Part shown: one piece after another, positions 38,361 to 47,908 of the stretch
How the letters are laid out: every line of letters begins with the position of its first letter
Position numbering within the stretch: position 1 is the stretch's first letter
NCBI RefSeq assembly: GCF_013149295.1
Contig: NZ_JABGCB010000001.1
Coordinates: forward strand, 62,001-126,000
Direction: 5' to 3'
Source: Novosphingobium sp. SG751A
GTDB taxonomy: Bacteria > Pseudomonadota > Alphaproteobacteria > Sphingomonadales > Sphingomonadaceae
DNA: 64,000 bases
The notes under the pieces: model-generated
Seen by the model: the letters and a program-made list of their open reading frames with translations, nothing else
What the model was told of the DNA's origin: nothing
The model's database searches: none
Position numbers and translations under genes: made by a program

Positions 38361-40642
38361 AACTTATTGTCGCGGGGGAAACCCTGCGGCGCGAAACTGC
38401 CCGCCGCGCCGCGTGCCACGCGCCATTGCCGCAGATCTTTTTCCACCCGCGTCCGGCCCGTTTCGCCGCCCATTGTCCAGCTTAGCCCGTCTTCGAACTT
38501 CAGCGTGATGATGTCGGACAGACCACCGTCGCGGTAACGTTGCAGCGTCACGCCCTGCCCCTTGGCCAGCACCGGCACCTCGACCAGACCGAAGATGACG
38601 ATGCGGCGGTTTTCGCCCATCACCGCCACGTAATCATGCTCGGGCGGGATCTCGCGCACCACCATCAGCTTGACACCTTCCTTGACCGTCATCACCGCGC
38701 GCCCCTTGCGGGTTTCGGCCAGCAATTCGTCGGCTTCGGCAGCAAAGCCGCGCCCGGTGTTGGCGGCCAGCAGCAGTTGCGCCTTGGGATGATAGACGAT
38801 GGTGGCGACGATATGGGCCTCGGCATCAATGTCGATCATCGAACGCAGCGGCTCGCCAAAGCCGCGCGCGCCGGGCAATTTGTCGCAGCCCAACGTGTAA
38901 AAGCGCCCGTTGTCGCAGGCGATCAGCAGCTTGTCGGTGGTCTGCGCATGAAGGACAAAGGCCGGGCCATCGCCCTCCTTGAACTTATATTCCTTGTCCA
39001 GCGGCTCATGCCCGCTGGCCGCGCGGATCCAGCCGCGCGCGGAAAGGATCACCGTCAGCGGCGCCTTTTCGATCATCGCGTCCATGCTGAATTCGCGGGT
39101 GGGCGCGGCTTCCTCGATGGTGGTGCGGCGGCGGCCCAGCGCGGTCGTCTCGGCATAATCCTTGCGCAAATTCACAAGGTCACGCTTCAACCGCGTCCGC
39201 TGGCGGGCCGGATTTTCCAGCAGCTTTTGCAGTTCGTCCTGTTCCTTGAGCAGATCGTCCCGCTCGCCGCGCAGTTCCATCTCCTCCAGCTTGCGCAAGC
39301 TCCGCAAGCGCATGTTGAGGATGGCTTCGGCCTGACGGTCGGTCAGGTTGAATTCGGCCATCATCACTGGCTTTGGCTCATCCTGCGTGCGGATGATCTC
39401 GATCACCCGGTCAAGGTTGAGATAGGCAATGATATAGCCTTCGACCAGTTCGAGCCGATTGGCGATCTTCTCCAGCCGGTGGCGGGCCCGGCGCTGCAAA
39501 ATGTCGATCTGCGCCACGATCCATTGCAGCAGCAGCGGCTTGATCCCCAGCACGCCCGGCGTGCGCTGCGCATCCAGAACGTTGAGGTTGAGGCTGAAGC
39601 GGCTTTCCAGTTCGGAGAGCTTGTATAGACTTTCCTTCAGCAGATCGGGATCGACATTACGCGTCTTGGGCACCAGCACGATGCGGATCTGGGTGTCCGA
39701 TTCGTCGCGCACATCCTCAAGGATCGGCAATTTCTTGTCGGCAATCAGGCTGGCAAGCTGTTCGATCAGCTTGCCCTTCTGCACCATATACGGGATTTCC
39801 GAGACGACCAATTGCCACTGCCCGCTGCCCAGCTTTTCGATGCCGGTGGGCTCCCAATTGCCCGCCTCGTCGCGCCCGGTTGAAAAGCGCGCGCGCACCC
39901 GGATCGAGCCCTTGCCATTGGCATAGGCGTGCGAAATCGCCGCCGGACTGTCGACCACGATACCGCCGGTGGGGAAATCGGGGCCGTGAAAGACCTTCAT
40001 CAAATCGGCATGTTCGGCCTGTGGATTGTCGATCAGCATCAGCGTGGCGTCGAGAATTTCGGCCACGTTATGGCTGGGAATGCTGGTGGCCATGCCCACC
40101 GCGATGCCAGTGGCGCCATTAGCCAGCAGGTTGGGGAACAGGCCGGGGAAAATCTCCGGCTCCTCGTCCTCGCCATTATAGGTGGGGATGAAATTGACCG
40201 TGCCTTCCTCAAGGCCCGCCATCAACTGCATCGCCGTTTTGGTCAGCCGCGCCTCGGTGTAACGATAGGCCGCCGCATTATCGCCGTCGATATTGCCGAA
40301 ATTGCCCTGCCCCTCGACCAGCGGATAACGCAGCGCGAAATCCTGGGCCAGACGTACCATCGCATCATAGACGCTGGCGTCGCCATGGGGGTGATATTTG
40401 CCGATCACATCGCCCACCACGCGGGCCGATTTCTTGAACGCCTGCGCCGGGTCCAGCTTTAACTGGCGCATGGCCCAGAGCAACCGGCGATGGACCGGCT
40501 TCAACCCATCGCGCAGATCGGGCAGCGAGCGCGCCGTGATCGTGGAGAGCGCATAGACCAGATACCGCTCGGACAAAGCGGCGTCGAAAGGCGCATCGAT
40601 GATGGCGTCAAACGGATCGGGTTCGGTGATGTCGCTGGGCAT
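38351..40642 (-). CDS. parC: DNA topoisomerase IV subunit A
   Basis: A 763-residue type IIA topoisomerase A subunit that decatenates daughter chromosomes with ParE. The catalytic tyrosine is Tyr128 in AYRYTEARL. The quinolone-region motif HPHGDAS (84-90) and the winged-helix start ([17 protein letters not shown]) are present. The C-terminal beta-pinwheel lacks the GyrA box (QRRGGKG), supporting ParC over GyrA. parE is not in the window. Its 3' end overlaps the retropepsin gene. Confidence 0.95.
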   Translation of the reverse strand: MPSDITEPDPFDAIIDAPFDAALSERYLVYALSTITARSLPDLRDGLKPVHRRLLWAMRQLKLDPAQAFKKSARVVGDVIGKYHPHGDASVYDAMVRLAQDFALRYPLVEGQGNFGNIDGDNAAAYRYTEARLTKTAMQLMAGLEEGTVNFIPTYNGEDEEPEIFPGLFPNLLANGATGIAVGMATSIPSHNVAEILDATLMLIDNPQAEHADLMKVFHGPDFPTGGIVVDSPAAISHAYANGKGSIRVRARFSTGRDEAGNWEPTGIEKLGSGQWQLVVSEIPYMVQKGKLIEQLASLIADKKLPILEDVRDESDTQIRIVLVPKTRNVDPDLLKESLYKLSELESRFSLNLNVLDAQRTPGVLGIKPLLLQWIVAQIDILQRRARHRLEKIANRLELVEGYIIAYLNLDRVIEIIRTQDEPKPVMMAEFNLTDRQAEAILNMRLRSLRKLEEMELRGERDDLLKEQDELQKLLENPARQRTRLKRDLVNLRKDYAETTALGRRRTTIEEAAPTREFSMDAMIEKAPLTVILSARGWIRAASGHEPLDKEYKFKEGDGPAFVLHAQTTDKLLIACDNGRFYTLGCDKLPGARGFGEPLRSMIDIDAEAHIVATIVYHPKAQLLLAANTGRGFAAEADELLAETRKGRAVMTVKEGVKLMVVREIPPEHDYVAVMGENRRIVIFGLVEVPVLAKGQGVTLQRYRDGGLSDIITLKFEDGLSWTMGGETGRTRVEKDLRQWRVARGAAGSFAPQGFPRDNKFQS

Positions 40643-40683
40643 ATCGCAGCTTCCCTAACAGGCCGGCGCGCATATCCCAAGTA

Positions 40684-41016
40684 TTACCCGCGCTGCATAT
40701 CCCGGCTTTCACCCGGAATTTTTACCGTCAGCCCATCCAGATCGGGTCCGATGGTGATCTGGCATGACAAACGACTGGTCGCGGCGACTCCTGCGGCCAG
40801 ATCGAGCATGTCCTCTTCATCGGCGCTGGCCGGTTTGAGACGCGAAAACCAGTCGGGAGAGATCAGCACATGGCAGGTCGAGCAGGCCATCTGCCCCTCG
40901 CACGTCCCTTCCAAAGGCATGCCTGCGGCCTGCGCCACTTCGAGCAGGCGCTGGCCTGCATTGGCCTGCGCCTCGACACGTTGCCCCCCGGCGGTGATGA
41001 ATTGCACCTTTATCAC
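40684..41016 (-). CDS. 2Fe-2S ferredoxin
   Basis: A 110-residue adrenodoxin-type ferredoxin. The cluster cysteines are C39, C45 and C48 (GTCEGQMACSTCHV, spacing CX5CX2C) and C85 (RLSCQIT). It is a small electron carrier whose place behind two cysteine-desulfurase-like genes suggests a role in iron-sulfur assembly. The start is a GTG at 41016 with AGGGG about ten bases upstream. It lies 34 bp after the desulfurase gene. Confidence 0.93.
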   Translation of the reverse strand: MIKVQFITAGGQRVEAQANAGQRLLEVAQAAGMPLEGTCEGQMACSTCHVLISPDWFSRLKPASADEEDMLDLAAGVAATSRLSCQITIGPDLDGLTVKIPGESRDMQRG

Positions 41017-41050
41017 TATAAACAGACCCCTATCCGATTATGCGACCGGC

Positions 41051-42115
41051 CTATTGGGCATCGGCTGCGGCATCGATTCGCTTCAAGGCCTCGGCAAACT
41101 CTCCGCTTTGCGTATAGCGCCCGAAACCGAGGCGGATAGAATTTTTTGCCTGTTTCGCCGAAAGTCCCAAGGCGGTCAGCACATGGCTGGGCCGCCCCGA
41201 CCCGCTGGCGCAGGCCGAGCCTGCGGAAAAGGCAATGTCGCGGCAATCGCTCATCAGGCGGGCAACGTCGAGCCCATCGCGCCGAATGTTGAGATTGCCA
41301 TGCCAGCGCTGCGTCTCGCTGCCGTTCAGCGTCCAGTGGGGAAGGATTGCGCGGGCGATTTGCCACAGCGCCTCCACATGTTCTCCATCCTTTATCCACA
41401 GATCCTTACACAAGGCTGCCGCCGCGCCAAATCCGGCGCAAAGCGCGGGACTGAGCGTGCCCGAACGCAAGCCCCCCTCCTGCCCCCCGCCATGGATCAG
41501 CGGCGCGAGCGAAACGCCATCGCGGGTCCAGAGCGCGCCGATGCCCTTGGGGCCGTAAATCTTATGCGCGGAAATGGCGACCATATCGGCCCCCTCGGGC
41601 GCCGCCATCTTGCCCGCCCCCTGCACCGCATCGCACAGGAACAGCGCCCCCGCCTCATGCGCCCGCCGCGCCAGAGCGCCCACCGGCTGCACCGTGCCGA
41701 TCTCATTGTTCACCTGCATCACGGCCACCAGATCGGTGCCCGGCGCAATCGGCGCATCCGCCGCCACCAGCCCCTCGGCCGACACCGGCAACACATCGAC
41801 CACCGCCCCAAGGCTGCGCGCCGTATCCAGCACGGCGGCATGTTCGATGGCCGACACCGCGATGCGGCGGGGGCGCAGGCCCTGTATCGCCAGATTGATC
41901 GCCTCGGTCGCCCCGCCGGTAAAGGTTATGCGCCCGCCCGGGGGCAGGATGCCCGCCACCTGATCCCTTGCCAGTGAAACCGCCGCCGCCGCCGCGCGGC
42001 CGGGGCGATGCGGGCTGTGCGGATTGGCGAAACCAGCCTCGCCCAGCCAATAGAGCATCGCCTCGCGCGCTTCGGGCGCCAGCGGCGTAGTGGCCTGATA
42101 ATCGAGGTAAATCAA
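41051..42115 (-). CDS. Cysteine desulfurase-like aminotransferase class V, second of pair
   Basis: A 354-residue NifS/IscS-family PLP enzyme. The PLP lysine is in AISAHKIYGPKGIGALW and the mobile-loop cysteine in SAGSACASGSGRPSH. Sulfur transfer for iron-sulfur clusters or thiolation is the expected role. The first codon is TTG, overlapping the previous stop (TTGA), so translation is coupled to the upstream paralogue. The N-terminal MIYLDYQATTPL is family-typical, which supports this start. Confidence 0.9.
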   Translation of the reverse strand: MIYLDYQATTPLAPEAREAMLYWLGEAGFANPHSPHRPGRAAAAAVSLARDQVAGILPPGGRITFTGGATEAINLAIQGLRPRRIAVSAIEHAAVLDTARSLGAVVDVLPVSAEGLVAADAPIAPGTDLVAVMQVNNEIGTVQPVGALARRAHEAGALFLCDAVQGAGKMAAPEGADMVAISAHKIYGPKGIGALWTRDGVSLAPLIHGGGQEGGLRSGTLSPALCAGFGAAAALCKDLWIKDGEHVEALWQIARAILPHWTLNGSETQRWHGNLNIRRDGLDVARLMSDCRDIAFSAGSACASGSGRPSHVLTALGLSAKQAKNSIRLGFGRYTQSGEFAEALKRIDAAADAQ

Positions 42116-43140
42116 CGCCGAAGTCCGCGCAAAACCTTGAGCAGCGCGGCCAGATCATCGCGCGTGGTGTCGCGCCCGATCGACACACGGAACACTTCGC
42201 GCGCCTCCTCCTCGCTGCGCCCCATGGCCAGAATCACCGGGCTGGGCTTGAGACTACCACTCGAACAGGCCGAACCGGCGGAAATGGCGATGCCCGCCAT
42301 ATCGGCGCGGATCAGCACCGTGGTCGCATTCACGCCGGGCAGGCGGTAGGCGCCGATGGTCGCGATGCGTTCCGCCCCCTCGCCGATCACCTCGCCGCCC
42401 ATGGCGCGGATCTCATCCTCAAACCATCCGCGCAGCACCGCGGCCGACAGAAGCCATGAAGGATCGGCCTCAAGAGCCGCAGCCAAGCCCATGATATAGG
42501 GTAGGTTTTCTGTTCCTGCGCGATAACCCCGCTCCTGCCCGCCGCTGGGCTGGAGCAGGCCGAAATGGCGTACCAGCAAGGCGCCGATCCCCGGAGGAGC
42601 GCCAATCTTGTGCCCGGCGATCGCGATCATATCCGCGTCGGGCAGCGACAATTTGCCGGCCCCCTGCGCGCAATCGGCCAGCCACACCGCGCCCTTGGCC
42701 CTTATCGCCTCGCCAAGCGCAGGCTGGATCACGCCGGTCTCATTGTTCACCTGCTGCACCGCGATCAGATCGACCGAGGGCAGCGCCCCCGGATCGACCC
42801 GGCCAAGGCGATCCACGGCGATCACCATGTCGCGCTCCGCAAGCCGCGCGACGGCGGGATGCTCAACGCTGCCGGCTGCGCGGCGCAGCGCCTGCGCGCG
42901 GGTATAGCCGATGGCCAGCGCCTCAGTCGCTCCGCCGGTAAAGATCACCTCTCCCGGCCAGTTCAGCGCCCGTTTAACCCTTTCGCGGGCAGCCTCCAAT
43001 TGCGCGCGAGCGCCGCGCCCCGAACCATGCTGGCTCGACGGATTGGCCCATTCGCGCAGGCCCTCGCCAATCGCATCGCGCACCTGCGGCAGGATCGGCG
43101 TGGTGGCGGCATGGTCAAGATAGATCGTGGACTTGGGCAT
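42112..43140 (-). CDS. Cysteine desulfurase-like aminotransferase class V, first of pair
   Basis: A 342-residue NifS-type PLP enzyme. YLDHAATTPILPQV forms the N-terminus, the PLP lysine is in IAIAGHKIGAPPGIGAL, and the catalytic Cys is in SAGSACSSGSLKPS. It is paralogous to the next gene but clearly diverged. The pair plus ferredoxin probably forms a sulfur-mobilisation unit. The ATG at 43140 lies in a divergent promoter region shared with the alpha/beta hydrolase. Confidence 0.9.
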   Translation of the reverse strand: MPKSTIYLDHAATTPILPQVRDAIGEGLREWANPSSQHGSGRGARAQLEAARERVKRALNWPGEVIFTGGATEALAIGYTRAQALRRAAGSVEHPAVARLAERDMVIAVDRLGRVDPGALPSVDLIAVQQVNNETGVIQPALGEAIRAKGAVWLADCAQGAGKLSLPDADMIAIAGHKIGAPPGIGALLVRHFGLLQPSGGQERGYRAGTENLPYIMGLAAALEADPSWLLSAAVLRGWFEDEIRAMGGEVIGEGAERIATIGAYRLPGVNATTVLIRADMAGIAISAGSACSSGSLKPSPVILAMGRSEEEAREVFRVSIGRDTTRDDLAALLKVLRGLRR

Positions 43141-43238
43141 TATGAGGCTCTTTTACGGCGCGTTGTCTGAAAACATTGCTTTCGCTTGATGGCTTTCTAT
43201 ATAGCGCATCACCTCCATTCACAGTCCCCACCGCAGGT

Positions 43239-43259
43239 TTTGCGCGAATTTTGCGCAAA
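43239..43259. promoter_or_regulatory. Inverted repeat in divergent desulfurase/hydrolase promoter region
   Basis: TTTGCGC (43239-43245) and GCGCAAA (43253-43259) are perfect 7-bp arms separated by GAATTTT. The motif TTTTGCGC also occurs twice in direct orientation here. It lies 38 bp before the hydrolase ATG and about 100 bp from the desulfurase start. It could be an operator; the regulator is unknown. Confidence 0.35.
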
Positions 43260-43297
43260 GACCGCCGGGTCTGTCCACTCGATCAGGGATTTGATAC

Positions 43298-43954
43298 ATG
43301 CCCGCAGTGATCTTTCCCGGCCCCGAAGGCCGCCTCGAAGGCCGCTTTCAGCCCGGCTCGCGCCCGCGCGCGCCCGTAGCGATGATCCTCCACCCCCACC
43401 CGCAGGCCGGCGGCACGATGAATGACCGCGTGACGCAGGCTATGTATAAAACCTTTGTCGCGCGCGGGTTCGCCACGCTGCGCTTCAATTTTCGCGGGGT
43501 TGGTCGTTCGCAAGGCAGCTTTGACAATGGCATCGGCGAATTGTCGGATGCCGCCGCCGCGCTCGACTGGGTGCAGTCCATCCACCCGGAATCCAGCACG
43601 ACCTGGGTTGCCGGTTACAGCTTTGGCGCGCTGATCGCGATGCAGCTCTTGATGCGTCGCCCGGAAATCCGGGGCTTCATCAGCGTGTCGCCGCCCGCAA
43701 ACATGTATGATTTCAGCTTTCTGGCCCCTTGCCCGGCCAGCGGCATCATCGTGCAGGGCGCGGCCGATACGGTGGTCACGCCCAATTCGGTGCAGAAGCT
43801 GGTGGATAAGCTGCGCACGCAAAAGCACATCACGATCCACCATGACGAAGTGCCCCGGGCCAACCATTTCTATGAGAATGAACTCGACGAAATGATGCGC
43901 GCGGTCGACAATTACCTCGACATGCGCTTGTCGCCGGACTGCCCGATCCGCTGA
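43298..43954 (+). CDS. Alpha/beta hydrolase
   Basis: A 218-residue serine hydrolase. The nucleophile elbow is GYSFGA, the oxyanion loop region HPHPQAGGTMND, and the C-terminal His lies in PRANHFYEN. It resembles the YfhR/COG2945 group of small cytosolic esterases with unknown substrates. AGGGA precedes the ATG by about ten bases. In several alphaproteobacteria a gene of this type sits beside Fe-S-assembly genes, consistent with its divergent position here. The stop lies within a hairpin. Confidence 0.9.
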   Translation: MPAVIFPGPEGRLEGRFQPGSRPRAPVAMILHPHPQAGGTMNDRVTQAMYKTFVARGFATLRFNFRGVGRSQGSFDNGIGELSDAAAALDWVQSIHPESSTTWVAGYSFGALIAMQLLMRRPEIRGFISVSPPANMYDFSFLAPCPASGIIVQGAADTVVTPNSVQKLVDKLRTQKHITIHHDEVPRANHFYENELDEMMRAVDNYLDMRLSPDCPIR

Positions 43955-43996
43955 TCGGGCCTGATCGCCTCAAACGCCCGATCCGTTGATCGGGCG
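43941..43996 (+). terminator. Tandem duplicated hairpin after the hydrolase
   Basis: Two nearly identical hairpins: GCCCGATCCGCTGATCGGGC (43941-43960, overlapping the stop codon) and GCCCGATCCGTTGATCGGGC (43977-43996). They differ only in one loop base. Each has an 8-bp stem and 4-base loop. They lie before the convergent small membrane-protein gene and probably end transcripts from one or both sides. Confidence 0.6.
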
Positions 43997-44007
43997 TCAG
44001 GCTCCCG

Positions 44008-44193
44008 TCATGGCTTTCCGGAAAGCGTGGCAGGGGCAGGCAGGCTCCAGATCGCGACATTGGCGCCCAAAATCACCGCCAGCACGATCATCAATATCGC
44101 CTGCTTGCGCACCCCGCGCCGCCACAGCGCCCCAGATCCGATCATCAACAGAATCACGGCCAGCACGGCCATCGACAACGCAAGATCCAGCAT
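44008..44193 (-). CDS. Small membrane protein
   Basis: A 61-residue protein with two predicted transmembrane helices (about 3-22 and 31-49) joined by a basic loop RRGVRKQ. I recognise no family. It starts 3 bp after the YidB-like gene on the same strand, so it is likely cotranscribed. The ATG at 44193 is the only sensible start. Confidence 0.6.
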   Translation of the reverse strand: MLDLALSMAVLAVILLMIGSGALWRRGVRKQAILMIVLAVILGANVAIWSLPAPATLSGKP

Positions 44194-44196
44194 CGT

Positions 44197-44559
44197 TCAG
44201 GACTTGCCGAAAAGGCCCTTGGCCATGCCCAGCACATCGTTGAGCGCGCTGCCGTCACCATCGCGGTCAAGGAAGCTGTTGATGGAGGAGAGGATCTGCG
44301 GGTTGTTCTGCAGGATCTGCGAAACCTGGCCCAGCCCTTCGACGCCGCCCAGCGCGCCCACCACCTGATTGAGCGTATCGGGCGCAATGCCGGTCTGCGC
44401 GGCGGCGGTTTCGACCGTATCGCCTTCCTGCGCATGGGCCTGCCCCAGAGCGCTGATCGCGCTTTGCGCCGTGGCCGGGTCAATGCCCACCTTGGCCGCA
44501 ATGCCCGCCACATCGACGTTACCCGACAATTGCCCCAGCAGGGAATCAAGCAAGCTCAT
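44197..44559 (-). CDS. YidB/DUF937 family protein with calcium-like loop
   Basis: A 120-residue helical protein. The repeats of amphipathic helix (IAAKVGIDPATAQSAISAL) match the DUF937/YidB type. Near the C-terminus DRDGDGSALNDV (about 99-110) has the DxDxDG spacing of an EF-hand calcium loop. The function is unknown. The ATG at 44559 (MSLLDSLLGQ) is preferred to an upstream frame extension. A separate hairpin lies 64 bp upstream. Confidence 0.75.
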   Translation of the reverse strand: MSLLDSLLGQLSGNVDVAGIAAKVGIDPATAQSAISALGQAHAQEGDTVETAAAQTGIAPDTLNQVVGALGGVEGLGQVSQILQNNPQILSSINSFLDRDGDGSALNDVLGMAKGLFGKS

Positions 44560-44622
44560 CGTTTCGCCCTCCAAATCGTTAATCGGCAACATGCCATGCG
44601 ATTGTTACGCGGCCAAGCAAAA

Positions 44623-44649
44623 GGCGCCGGTGACATAGCCACCGGCGCC
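44623..44649 (-). terminator. Hairpin with T-run on the minus strand
   Basis: A perfect 10-bp stem GGCGCCGGTG / CACCGGCGCC with a 7-base loop ACATAGC. On the minus strand it is followed by TTTTGC. No gene is recognised immediately to its right, so what it terminates is unclear; it may be the 3' end of a small RNA. Confidence 0.45.
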
Positions 44650-44878
44650 CCTCCTCTCACCAATCTTCCGTGGTGTATGCGCGAAACTGAAAATTAAAGC
44701 CGGACGGTGCGCGACAGAACACACCGACCCGAGAGGCCGGAGCGATCCATGTTTCCATCAAACAGCTTGGTCAAAACCGAAGACTCCGCAAGAAGGGCCG
44801 GACGGCCACAGCAACAAACGGTCGATTCCAGAATGTCTCTTCGCAACAAATGCTTTGGCTGGTTGCCCCCGGCCGCAA

Positions 44879-44907
44879 TTGCATACGAATTGACGAAACA
44901 ATTCATA
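44879..44907 (+). promoter_or_regulatory. Candidate chvI promoter with internal inverted repeat
   Basis: TTGCAT (44879-44884) and TTCATA (44902-44907) are 17 bp apart. The spacer contains GAATTG / CAATTC arms (44887-44904) that overlap the -10 hexamer. Inferred promoter and operator; the distance to the chvI start is about 150 bp. Confidence 0.3.
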
Positions 44908-45053
44908 GCCCAGCCCCCACACTACGTCAAATGGCAGATTGCATTTCCTCATATTTCCTTGCGTTTGATGCAAACCTGCCACGCTTGCGCCCGCCCGCGC
45001 CGCAGGCTACCGCTCAGCCTTGGTTCAGCCGCGCCATGCAGGTCGCTATTTCG

Positions 45054-45809
45054 ATGAGCAACAACGAGAAAGCCCCATCCTCTGCCACGCCGCGCCACAC
45101 GATTGCGCTGGTCGATGATGACCGCAATATTTTGACCAGCGTTTCCATAGGCTTGCAGGCTGAAGGGTTTACCACCCGCGTCTATGCCGATGGGGCCAGC
45201 GCGCTCAAAGCCTGCCTTGAAAATCCGCCTGATCTGGCGATTTTCGACATCAAGATGCCGCGCATGGATGGGCTCGAACTACTGCAACGCCTGCGCGAAA
45301 AATCGGCGCTGCCGGTGATTTTCCTGACCAGCAAGGATGAGGAGCCGGACGAAGCGCTCGGCCTTGCCATGGGCGCGGACGATTACATCACCAAGCCCTT
45401 CAGCCAGCGCCTGCTGGTGGCGCGAATCCGCGCGATTCTGCGCCGGGTCGAAGTGGCCCGCGCCGATGCCGCAGAGCCCGCGCCCGACGATACGCCCGCC
45501 CCCGACATGGTCCATCGCGGCCGTTTGAGCATGGATCCGGCCCGCCACGAGGTCCGCTGGGACGACCGGCCCGTATCGTTGACGGTGACCGAATTTCTGA
45601 TCCTCGAAACGCTGGCCCAGCGTCCCGGCGTCATCAAGAGCCGCAATCAACTGATGGATTGCGCCTATAATGACGACACCTATGTGGATGATCGCACCAT
45701 CGATTCGCACATCAAGCGTCTGCGCCGTAAATTCCGCCAGGTTGACCCGACATTTTCAGCCATCGAAACGCTTTACGGCGCGGGCTATTCCTTCAGCGAG
45801 GGCGGATGA
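45054..45809 (+). CDS. chvI: Response regulator ChvI
   Basis: A 251-residue OmpR-type regulator. The receiver has Asp21-Asp23, phospho-acceptor Asp65 ([11 protein letters not shown]) and Lys114 ([10 protein letters not shown]), the exact ChvI pattern. A winged-helix DNA-binding domain follows (about 150-250; [19 protein letters not shown]). In Rhizobiales, ChvI responds to acid and envelope stress and controls exopolysaccharide and secretion; that role is inferred here. Either ATG 45054 or 45036 could start it; neither has a clear ribosome binding site. It overlaps chvG by 4 bp. Confidence 0.93.
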   Translation: MSNNEKAPSSATPRHTIALVDDDRNILTSVSIGLQAEGFTTRVYADGASALKACLENPPDLAIFDIKMPRMDGLELLQRLREKSALPVIFLTSKDEEPDEALGLAMGADDYITKPFSQRLLVARIRAILRRVEVARADAAEPAPDDTPAPDMVHRGRLSMDPARHEVRWDDRPVSLTVTEFLILETLAQRPGVIKSRNQLMDCAYNDDTYVDDRTIDSHIKRLRRKFRQVDPTFSAIETLYGAGYSFSEGG

Positions 45810-47392
45810 ACGCGGCTGAAACGCCCCGTCGCCCGTCCCATGCGCGCGGGGGGCCCTGGCGGGGCGTTTCGCTGACCACGCGCATTCTGGCGGTCAATGT
45901 CATCGTGCTGGCGCTGATCGCCTTCAGCCTGCTTTATATCGATTCCTATCGCCGCGAGGTTTTGGGCGAACGCTTCAAACGCGCCAGCGGCGAAGCCGAG
46001 ATCGCCGCCGAGGCGTTGGCGCAGGCATCGGGCGACACGCGCGCGCAGGTTTTGACCACGATTGGCCAGCGCCACGCGCTGCGCCTGCGCCTGTTCCGCG
46101 CCGATGGCACGCTGGCGGCTGACAGTTTCGTGCTGGCCCCGCCCTCGTTCCATCTGGCCGATCCGGCCACCCAGCCGTGGTATATGCAATCGGCCCGACT
46201 GCTGGACCGGGGGATGGACGCCATTCTGGGCGCCCCCGAAGTGCCCGCCTATGTTGAACCGCCCGCCCCCACCCGCGCCAATGACTGGCCCGAGGTGATC
46301 GAGGCGCGCCGCTCCGGCCAGACCGCCGTGCGCGAACATTACGCGCCCGACCGCACGCCCATCATCAATGCCGCAACGCCGGTCGGGCGGCGCGGACAGG
46401 TGCTGCTGGTTCAGCAAAACGCGCGCGATGTGACGCAGAGCGTGCGCGATGCAAGGCAAACTCTGGCCATCGTCGTGGCGATTGCGTTGCTGCTGACGGT
46501 CTATCTCTCGCTGTTTCTGGCCCGCACGATTGTTCAGCCTCTGCGCCTGCTGGTGCGCGCCTCGGTGCGGGTACGGCTGGGGCGCGACCGGACGGTGGTG
46601 GTGCCGCGTCTGCCTGATCGCGGCGATGAAATCGGGCTGCTGGCGCGCGCGCTCTCGGACATGACCGAGGCGCTTCGCACGCGGATGGACGGGGTGGACC
46701 GCTTTGCCGCGGACGTTGCCCACGAGATCAAAAATCCCTTAGCTTCCTTACGCAGTGCTTTGGAGTCGCTTGATAAAATTGACGATCCCGATCTGCGTCG
46801 CCAATTGATGGACATCGCCAATCACGATGTTCAGCGCATGGACCGCCTGATCAGCGAGATCGCCGAGGCGAGCCGGATCGACGCCGAACTGGCGCGCAGC
46901 ACGTTCGAGCCGGTCGACCTGCACGTGCTGGCCGAGGCGATGGTGGGCGCGCGCGGACGGCGCGGGGCCAATCGCGATTGCCGACTGCTGCTGCATCACG
47001 CGGGCGACCATGAAGCAGTTGTGGCGGGCGTGGCGACAAGGCTGGAGCGGGTGCTGGAAAACCTGCTGGACAATGCAGTGTCCTTTTCGCCGCCGCATGG
47101 CGCGATCCGCATCGACATCACCGGCTCCAACGAGCATGTGGCCGTCGAAATCCGCGACGAAGGCCCCGGCATCCCCCCACAGGCACGCGAGCGGGTGTTC
47201 GAGCGTTTCCACTCGCTGCGCCCGGCGGGCGAGGATTTTGGCGCCCATTCCGGACTTGGGCTGGCCATCGCCCGCACGATTGTCGAGGGCCATGACGGCA
47301 CGCTGACCGCGCGCGACCCATTGCCGGGCGAACGGGGCGCGCGGCTGGTGATCGAATTGCCGACCTATCATCAGGAGGTCGAGGAGGAATGA
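45806..47392 (+). CDS. chvG: Sensor histidine kinase ChvG
   Basis: A 528-residue membrane sensor. Transmembrane helices lie at about 24-44 and 219-239, with a periplasmic sensor region between them. A HAMP linker (about 240-292) is followed by the phospho-acceptor His306 in [16 protein letters not shown] and an ATPase domain with [16 protein letters not shown] and SGLGLAIA. The start overlaps chvI (ATGA), and it overlaps hprK by 4 bp, so the whole unit is one operon. In relatives ExoR restrains this kinase; no exoR is in the window. Confidence 0.94.
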   Translation: MNAAETPRRPSHARGGPWRGVSLTTRILAVNVIVLALIAFSLLYIDSYRREVLGERFKRASGEAEIAAEALAQASGDTRAQVLTTIGQRHALRLRLFRADGTLAADSFVLAPPSFHLADPATQPWYMQSARLLDRGMDAILGAPEVPAYVEPPAPTRANDWPEVIEARRSGQTAVREHYAPDRTPIINAATPVGRRGQVLLVQQNARDVTQSVRDARQTLAIVVAIALLLTVYLSLFLARTIVQPLRLLVRASVRVRLGRDRTVVVPRLPDRGDEIGLLARALSDMTEALRTRMDGVDRFAADVAHEIKNPLASLRSALESLDKIDDPDLRRQLMDIANHDVQRMDRLISEIAEASRIDAELARSTFEPVDLHVLAEAMVGARGRRGANRDCRLLLHHAGDHEAVVAGVATRLERVLENLLDNAVSFSPPHGAIRIDITGSNEHVAVEIRDEGPGIPPQARERVFERFHSLRPAGEDFGAHSGLGLAIARTIVEGHDGTLTARDPLPGERGARLVIELPTYHQEVEEE

Positions 47393-47841
47393 ACCTCGGG
47401 GCCGGAAAACATTGGGCCCGACAGGCGACCTGCGTGAGCATAAGGGGCCGCGCGATACTGATCGAGGGCGCGCCGGGGGCGGGCAAATCCTCTCTGGCGC
47501 TGGGGTTGATCGACCGGGGCGCGGTGCTGGTGGGCGACGATGGGGTGATGCTGTGCGAGGACCAAGGCGCGCTTTACGCCCTGCCTCATCCCAATACGCG
47601 GGGCCTGATCGAGGTGCGCGGGGTCGGGCTGGTAACAATGCCGGTGGCCGAACGCACGCGGGTGGCGTTAATGATTCATCTGGAGGCGAGCGCCCCGCGC
47701 CATATAGAGGTCGCGCCAAGGATGACGGTCGGCTCGTTGGCGATTCCCTGCATCACGCTGTGGCCCGACAGTTCGGCACTGGCGCTGCGCGCAGAACTGG
47801 CACTAAAGTATCACGGCCTTTGGGAACCAACGGAAATCTGA
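47389..47841 (+). CDS. hprK: HPr kinase/phosphorylase, short alphaproteobacterial form
   Basis: A 150-residue protein containing only the C-terminal catalytic domain of HprK. Walker A is GAPGAGKS (27-34), followed by GDDGVML (49-55) and the later RGLIEVRGVGLV block. The N-terminal domain of Gram-positive HprK is missing, as is usual in this class. It is expected to phosphorylate HPr on the serine equivalent to Ser46. It lies between chvG (4-bp overlap) and rapZ (67-bp gap). Confidence 0.92.
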   Translation: MNLGAGKHWARQATCVSIRGRAILIEGAPGAGKSSLALGLIDRGAVLVGDDGVMLCEDQGALYALPHPNTRGLIEVRGVGLVTMPVAERTRVALMIHLEASAPRHIEVAPRMTVGSLAIPCITLWPDSSALALRAELALKYHGLWEPTEI

Positions 47842-47908
47842 AGCCTTGCCTTAAATAGCATAGGTACGCCCTCTTCACATTTTAACTCTCTGGGCGCAGA
47901 GAAGGTGC

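Larger units (their letters stand above)
44560..45053. other. Long non-coding gap before chvI
   Basis: A 494-bp stretch without a supported gene. It contains a 10-bp hairpin GGCGCCGGTG / CACCGGCGCC (44623-44649) that is followed by TTTTGC on the minus strand, so it could end a leftward transcript. It also holds an inverted repeat GAATTG / CAATTC (44887-44904) within a possible promoter. Reading frames here are short and lack family similarity. A small RNA or a long chvI leader is possible. Confidence 0.4.

Noticed and set aside
38351..40642. parC gene as gyrA
   Set aside because: The GyrA-box motif is missing in the C-terminal domain and the length is that of ParC.
45785..46723. A 312-codon minus-strand frame opposite chvG
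   Set aside because: The sensor kinase on the other strand is complete with all catalytic motifs; this frame shows none.
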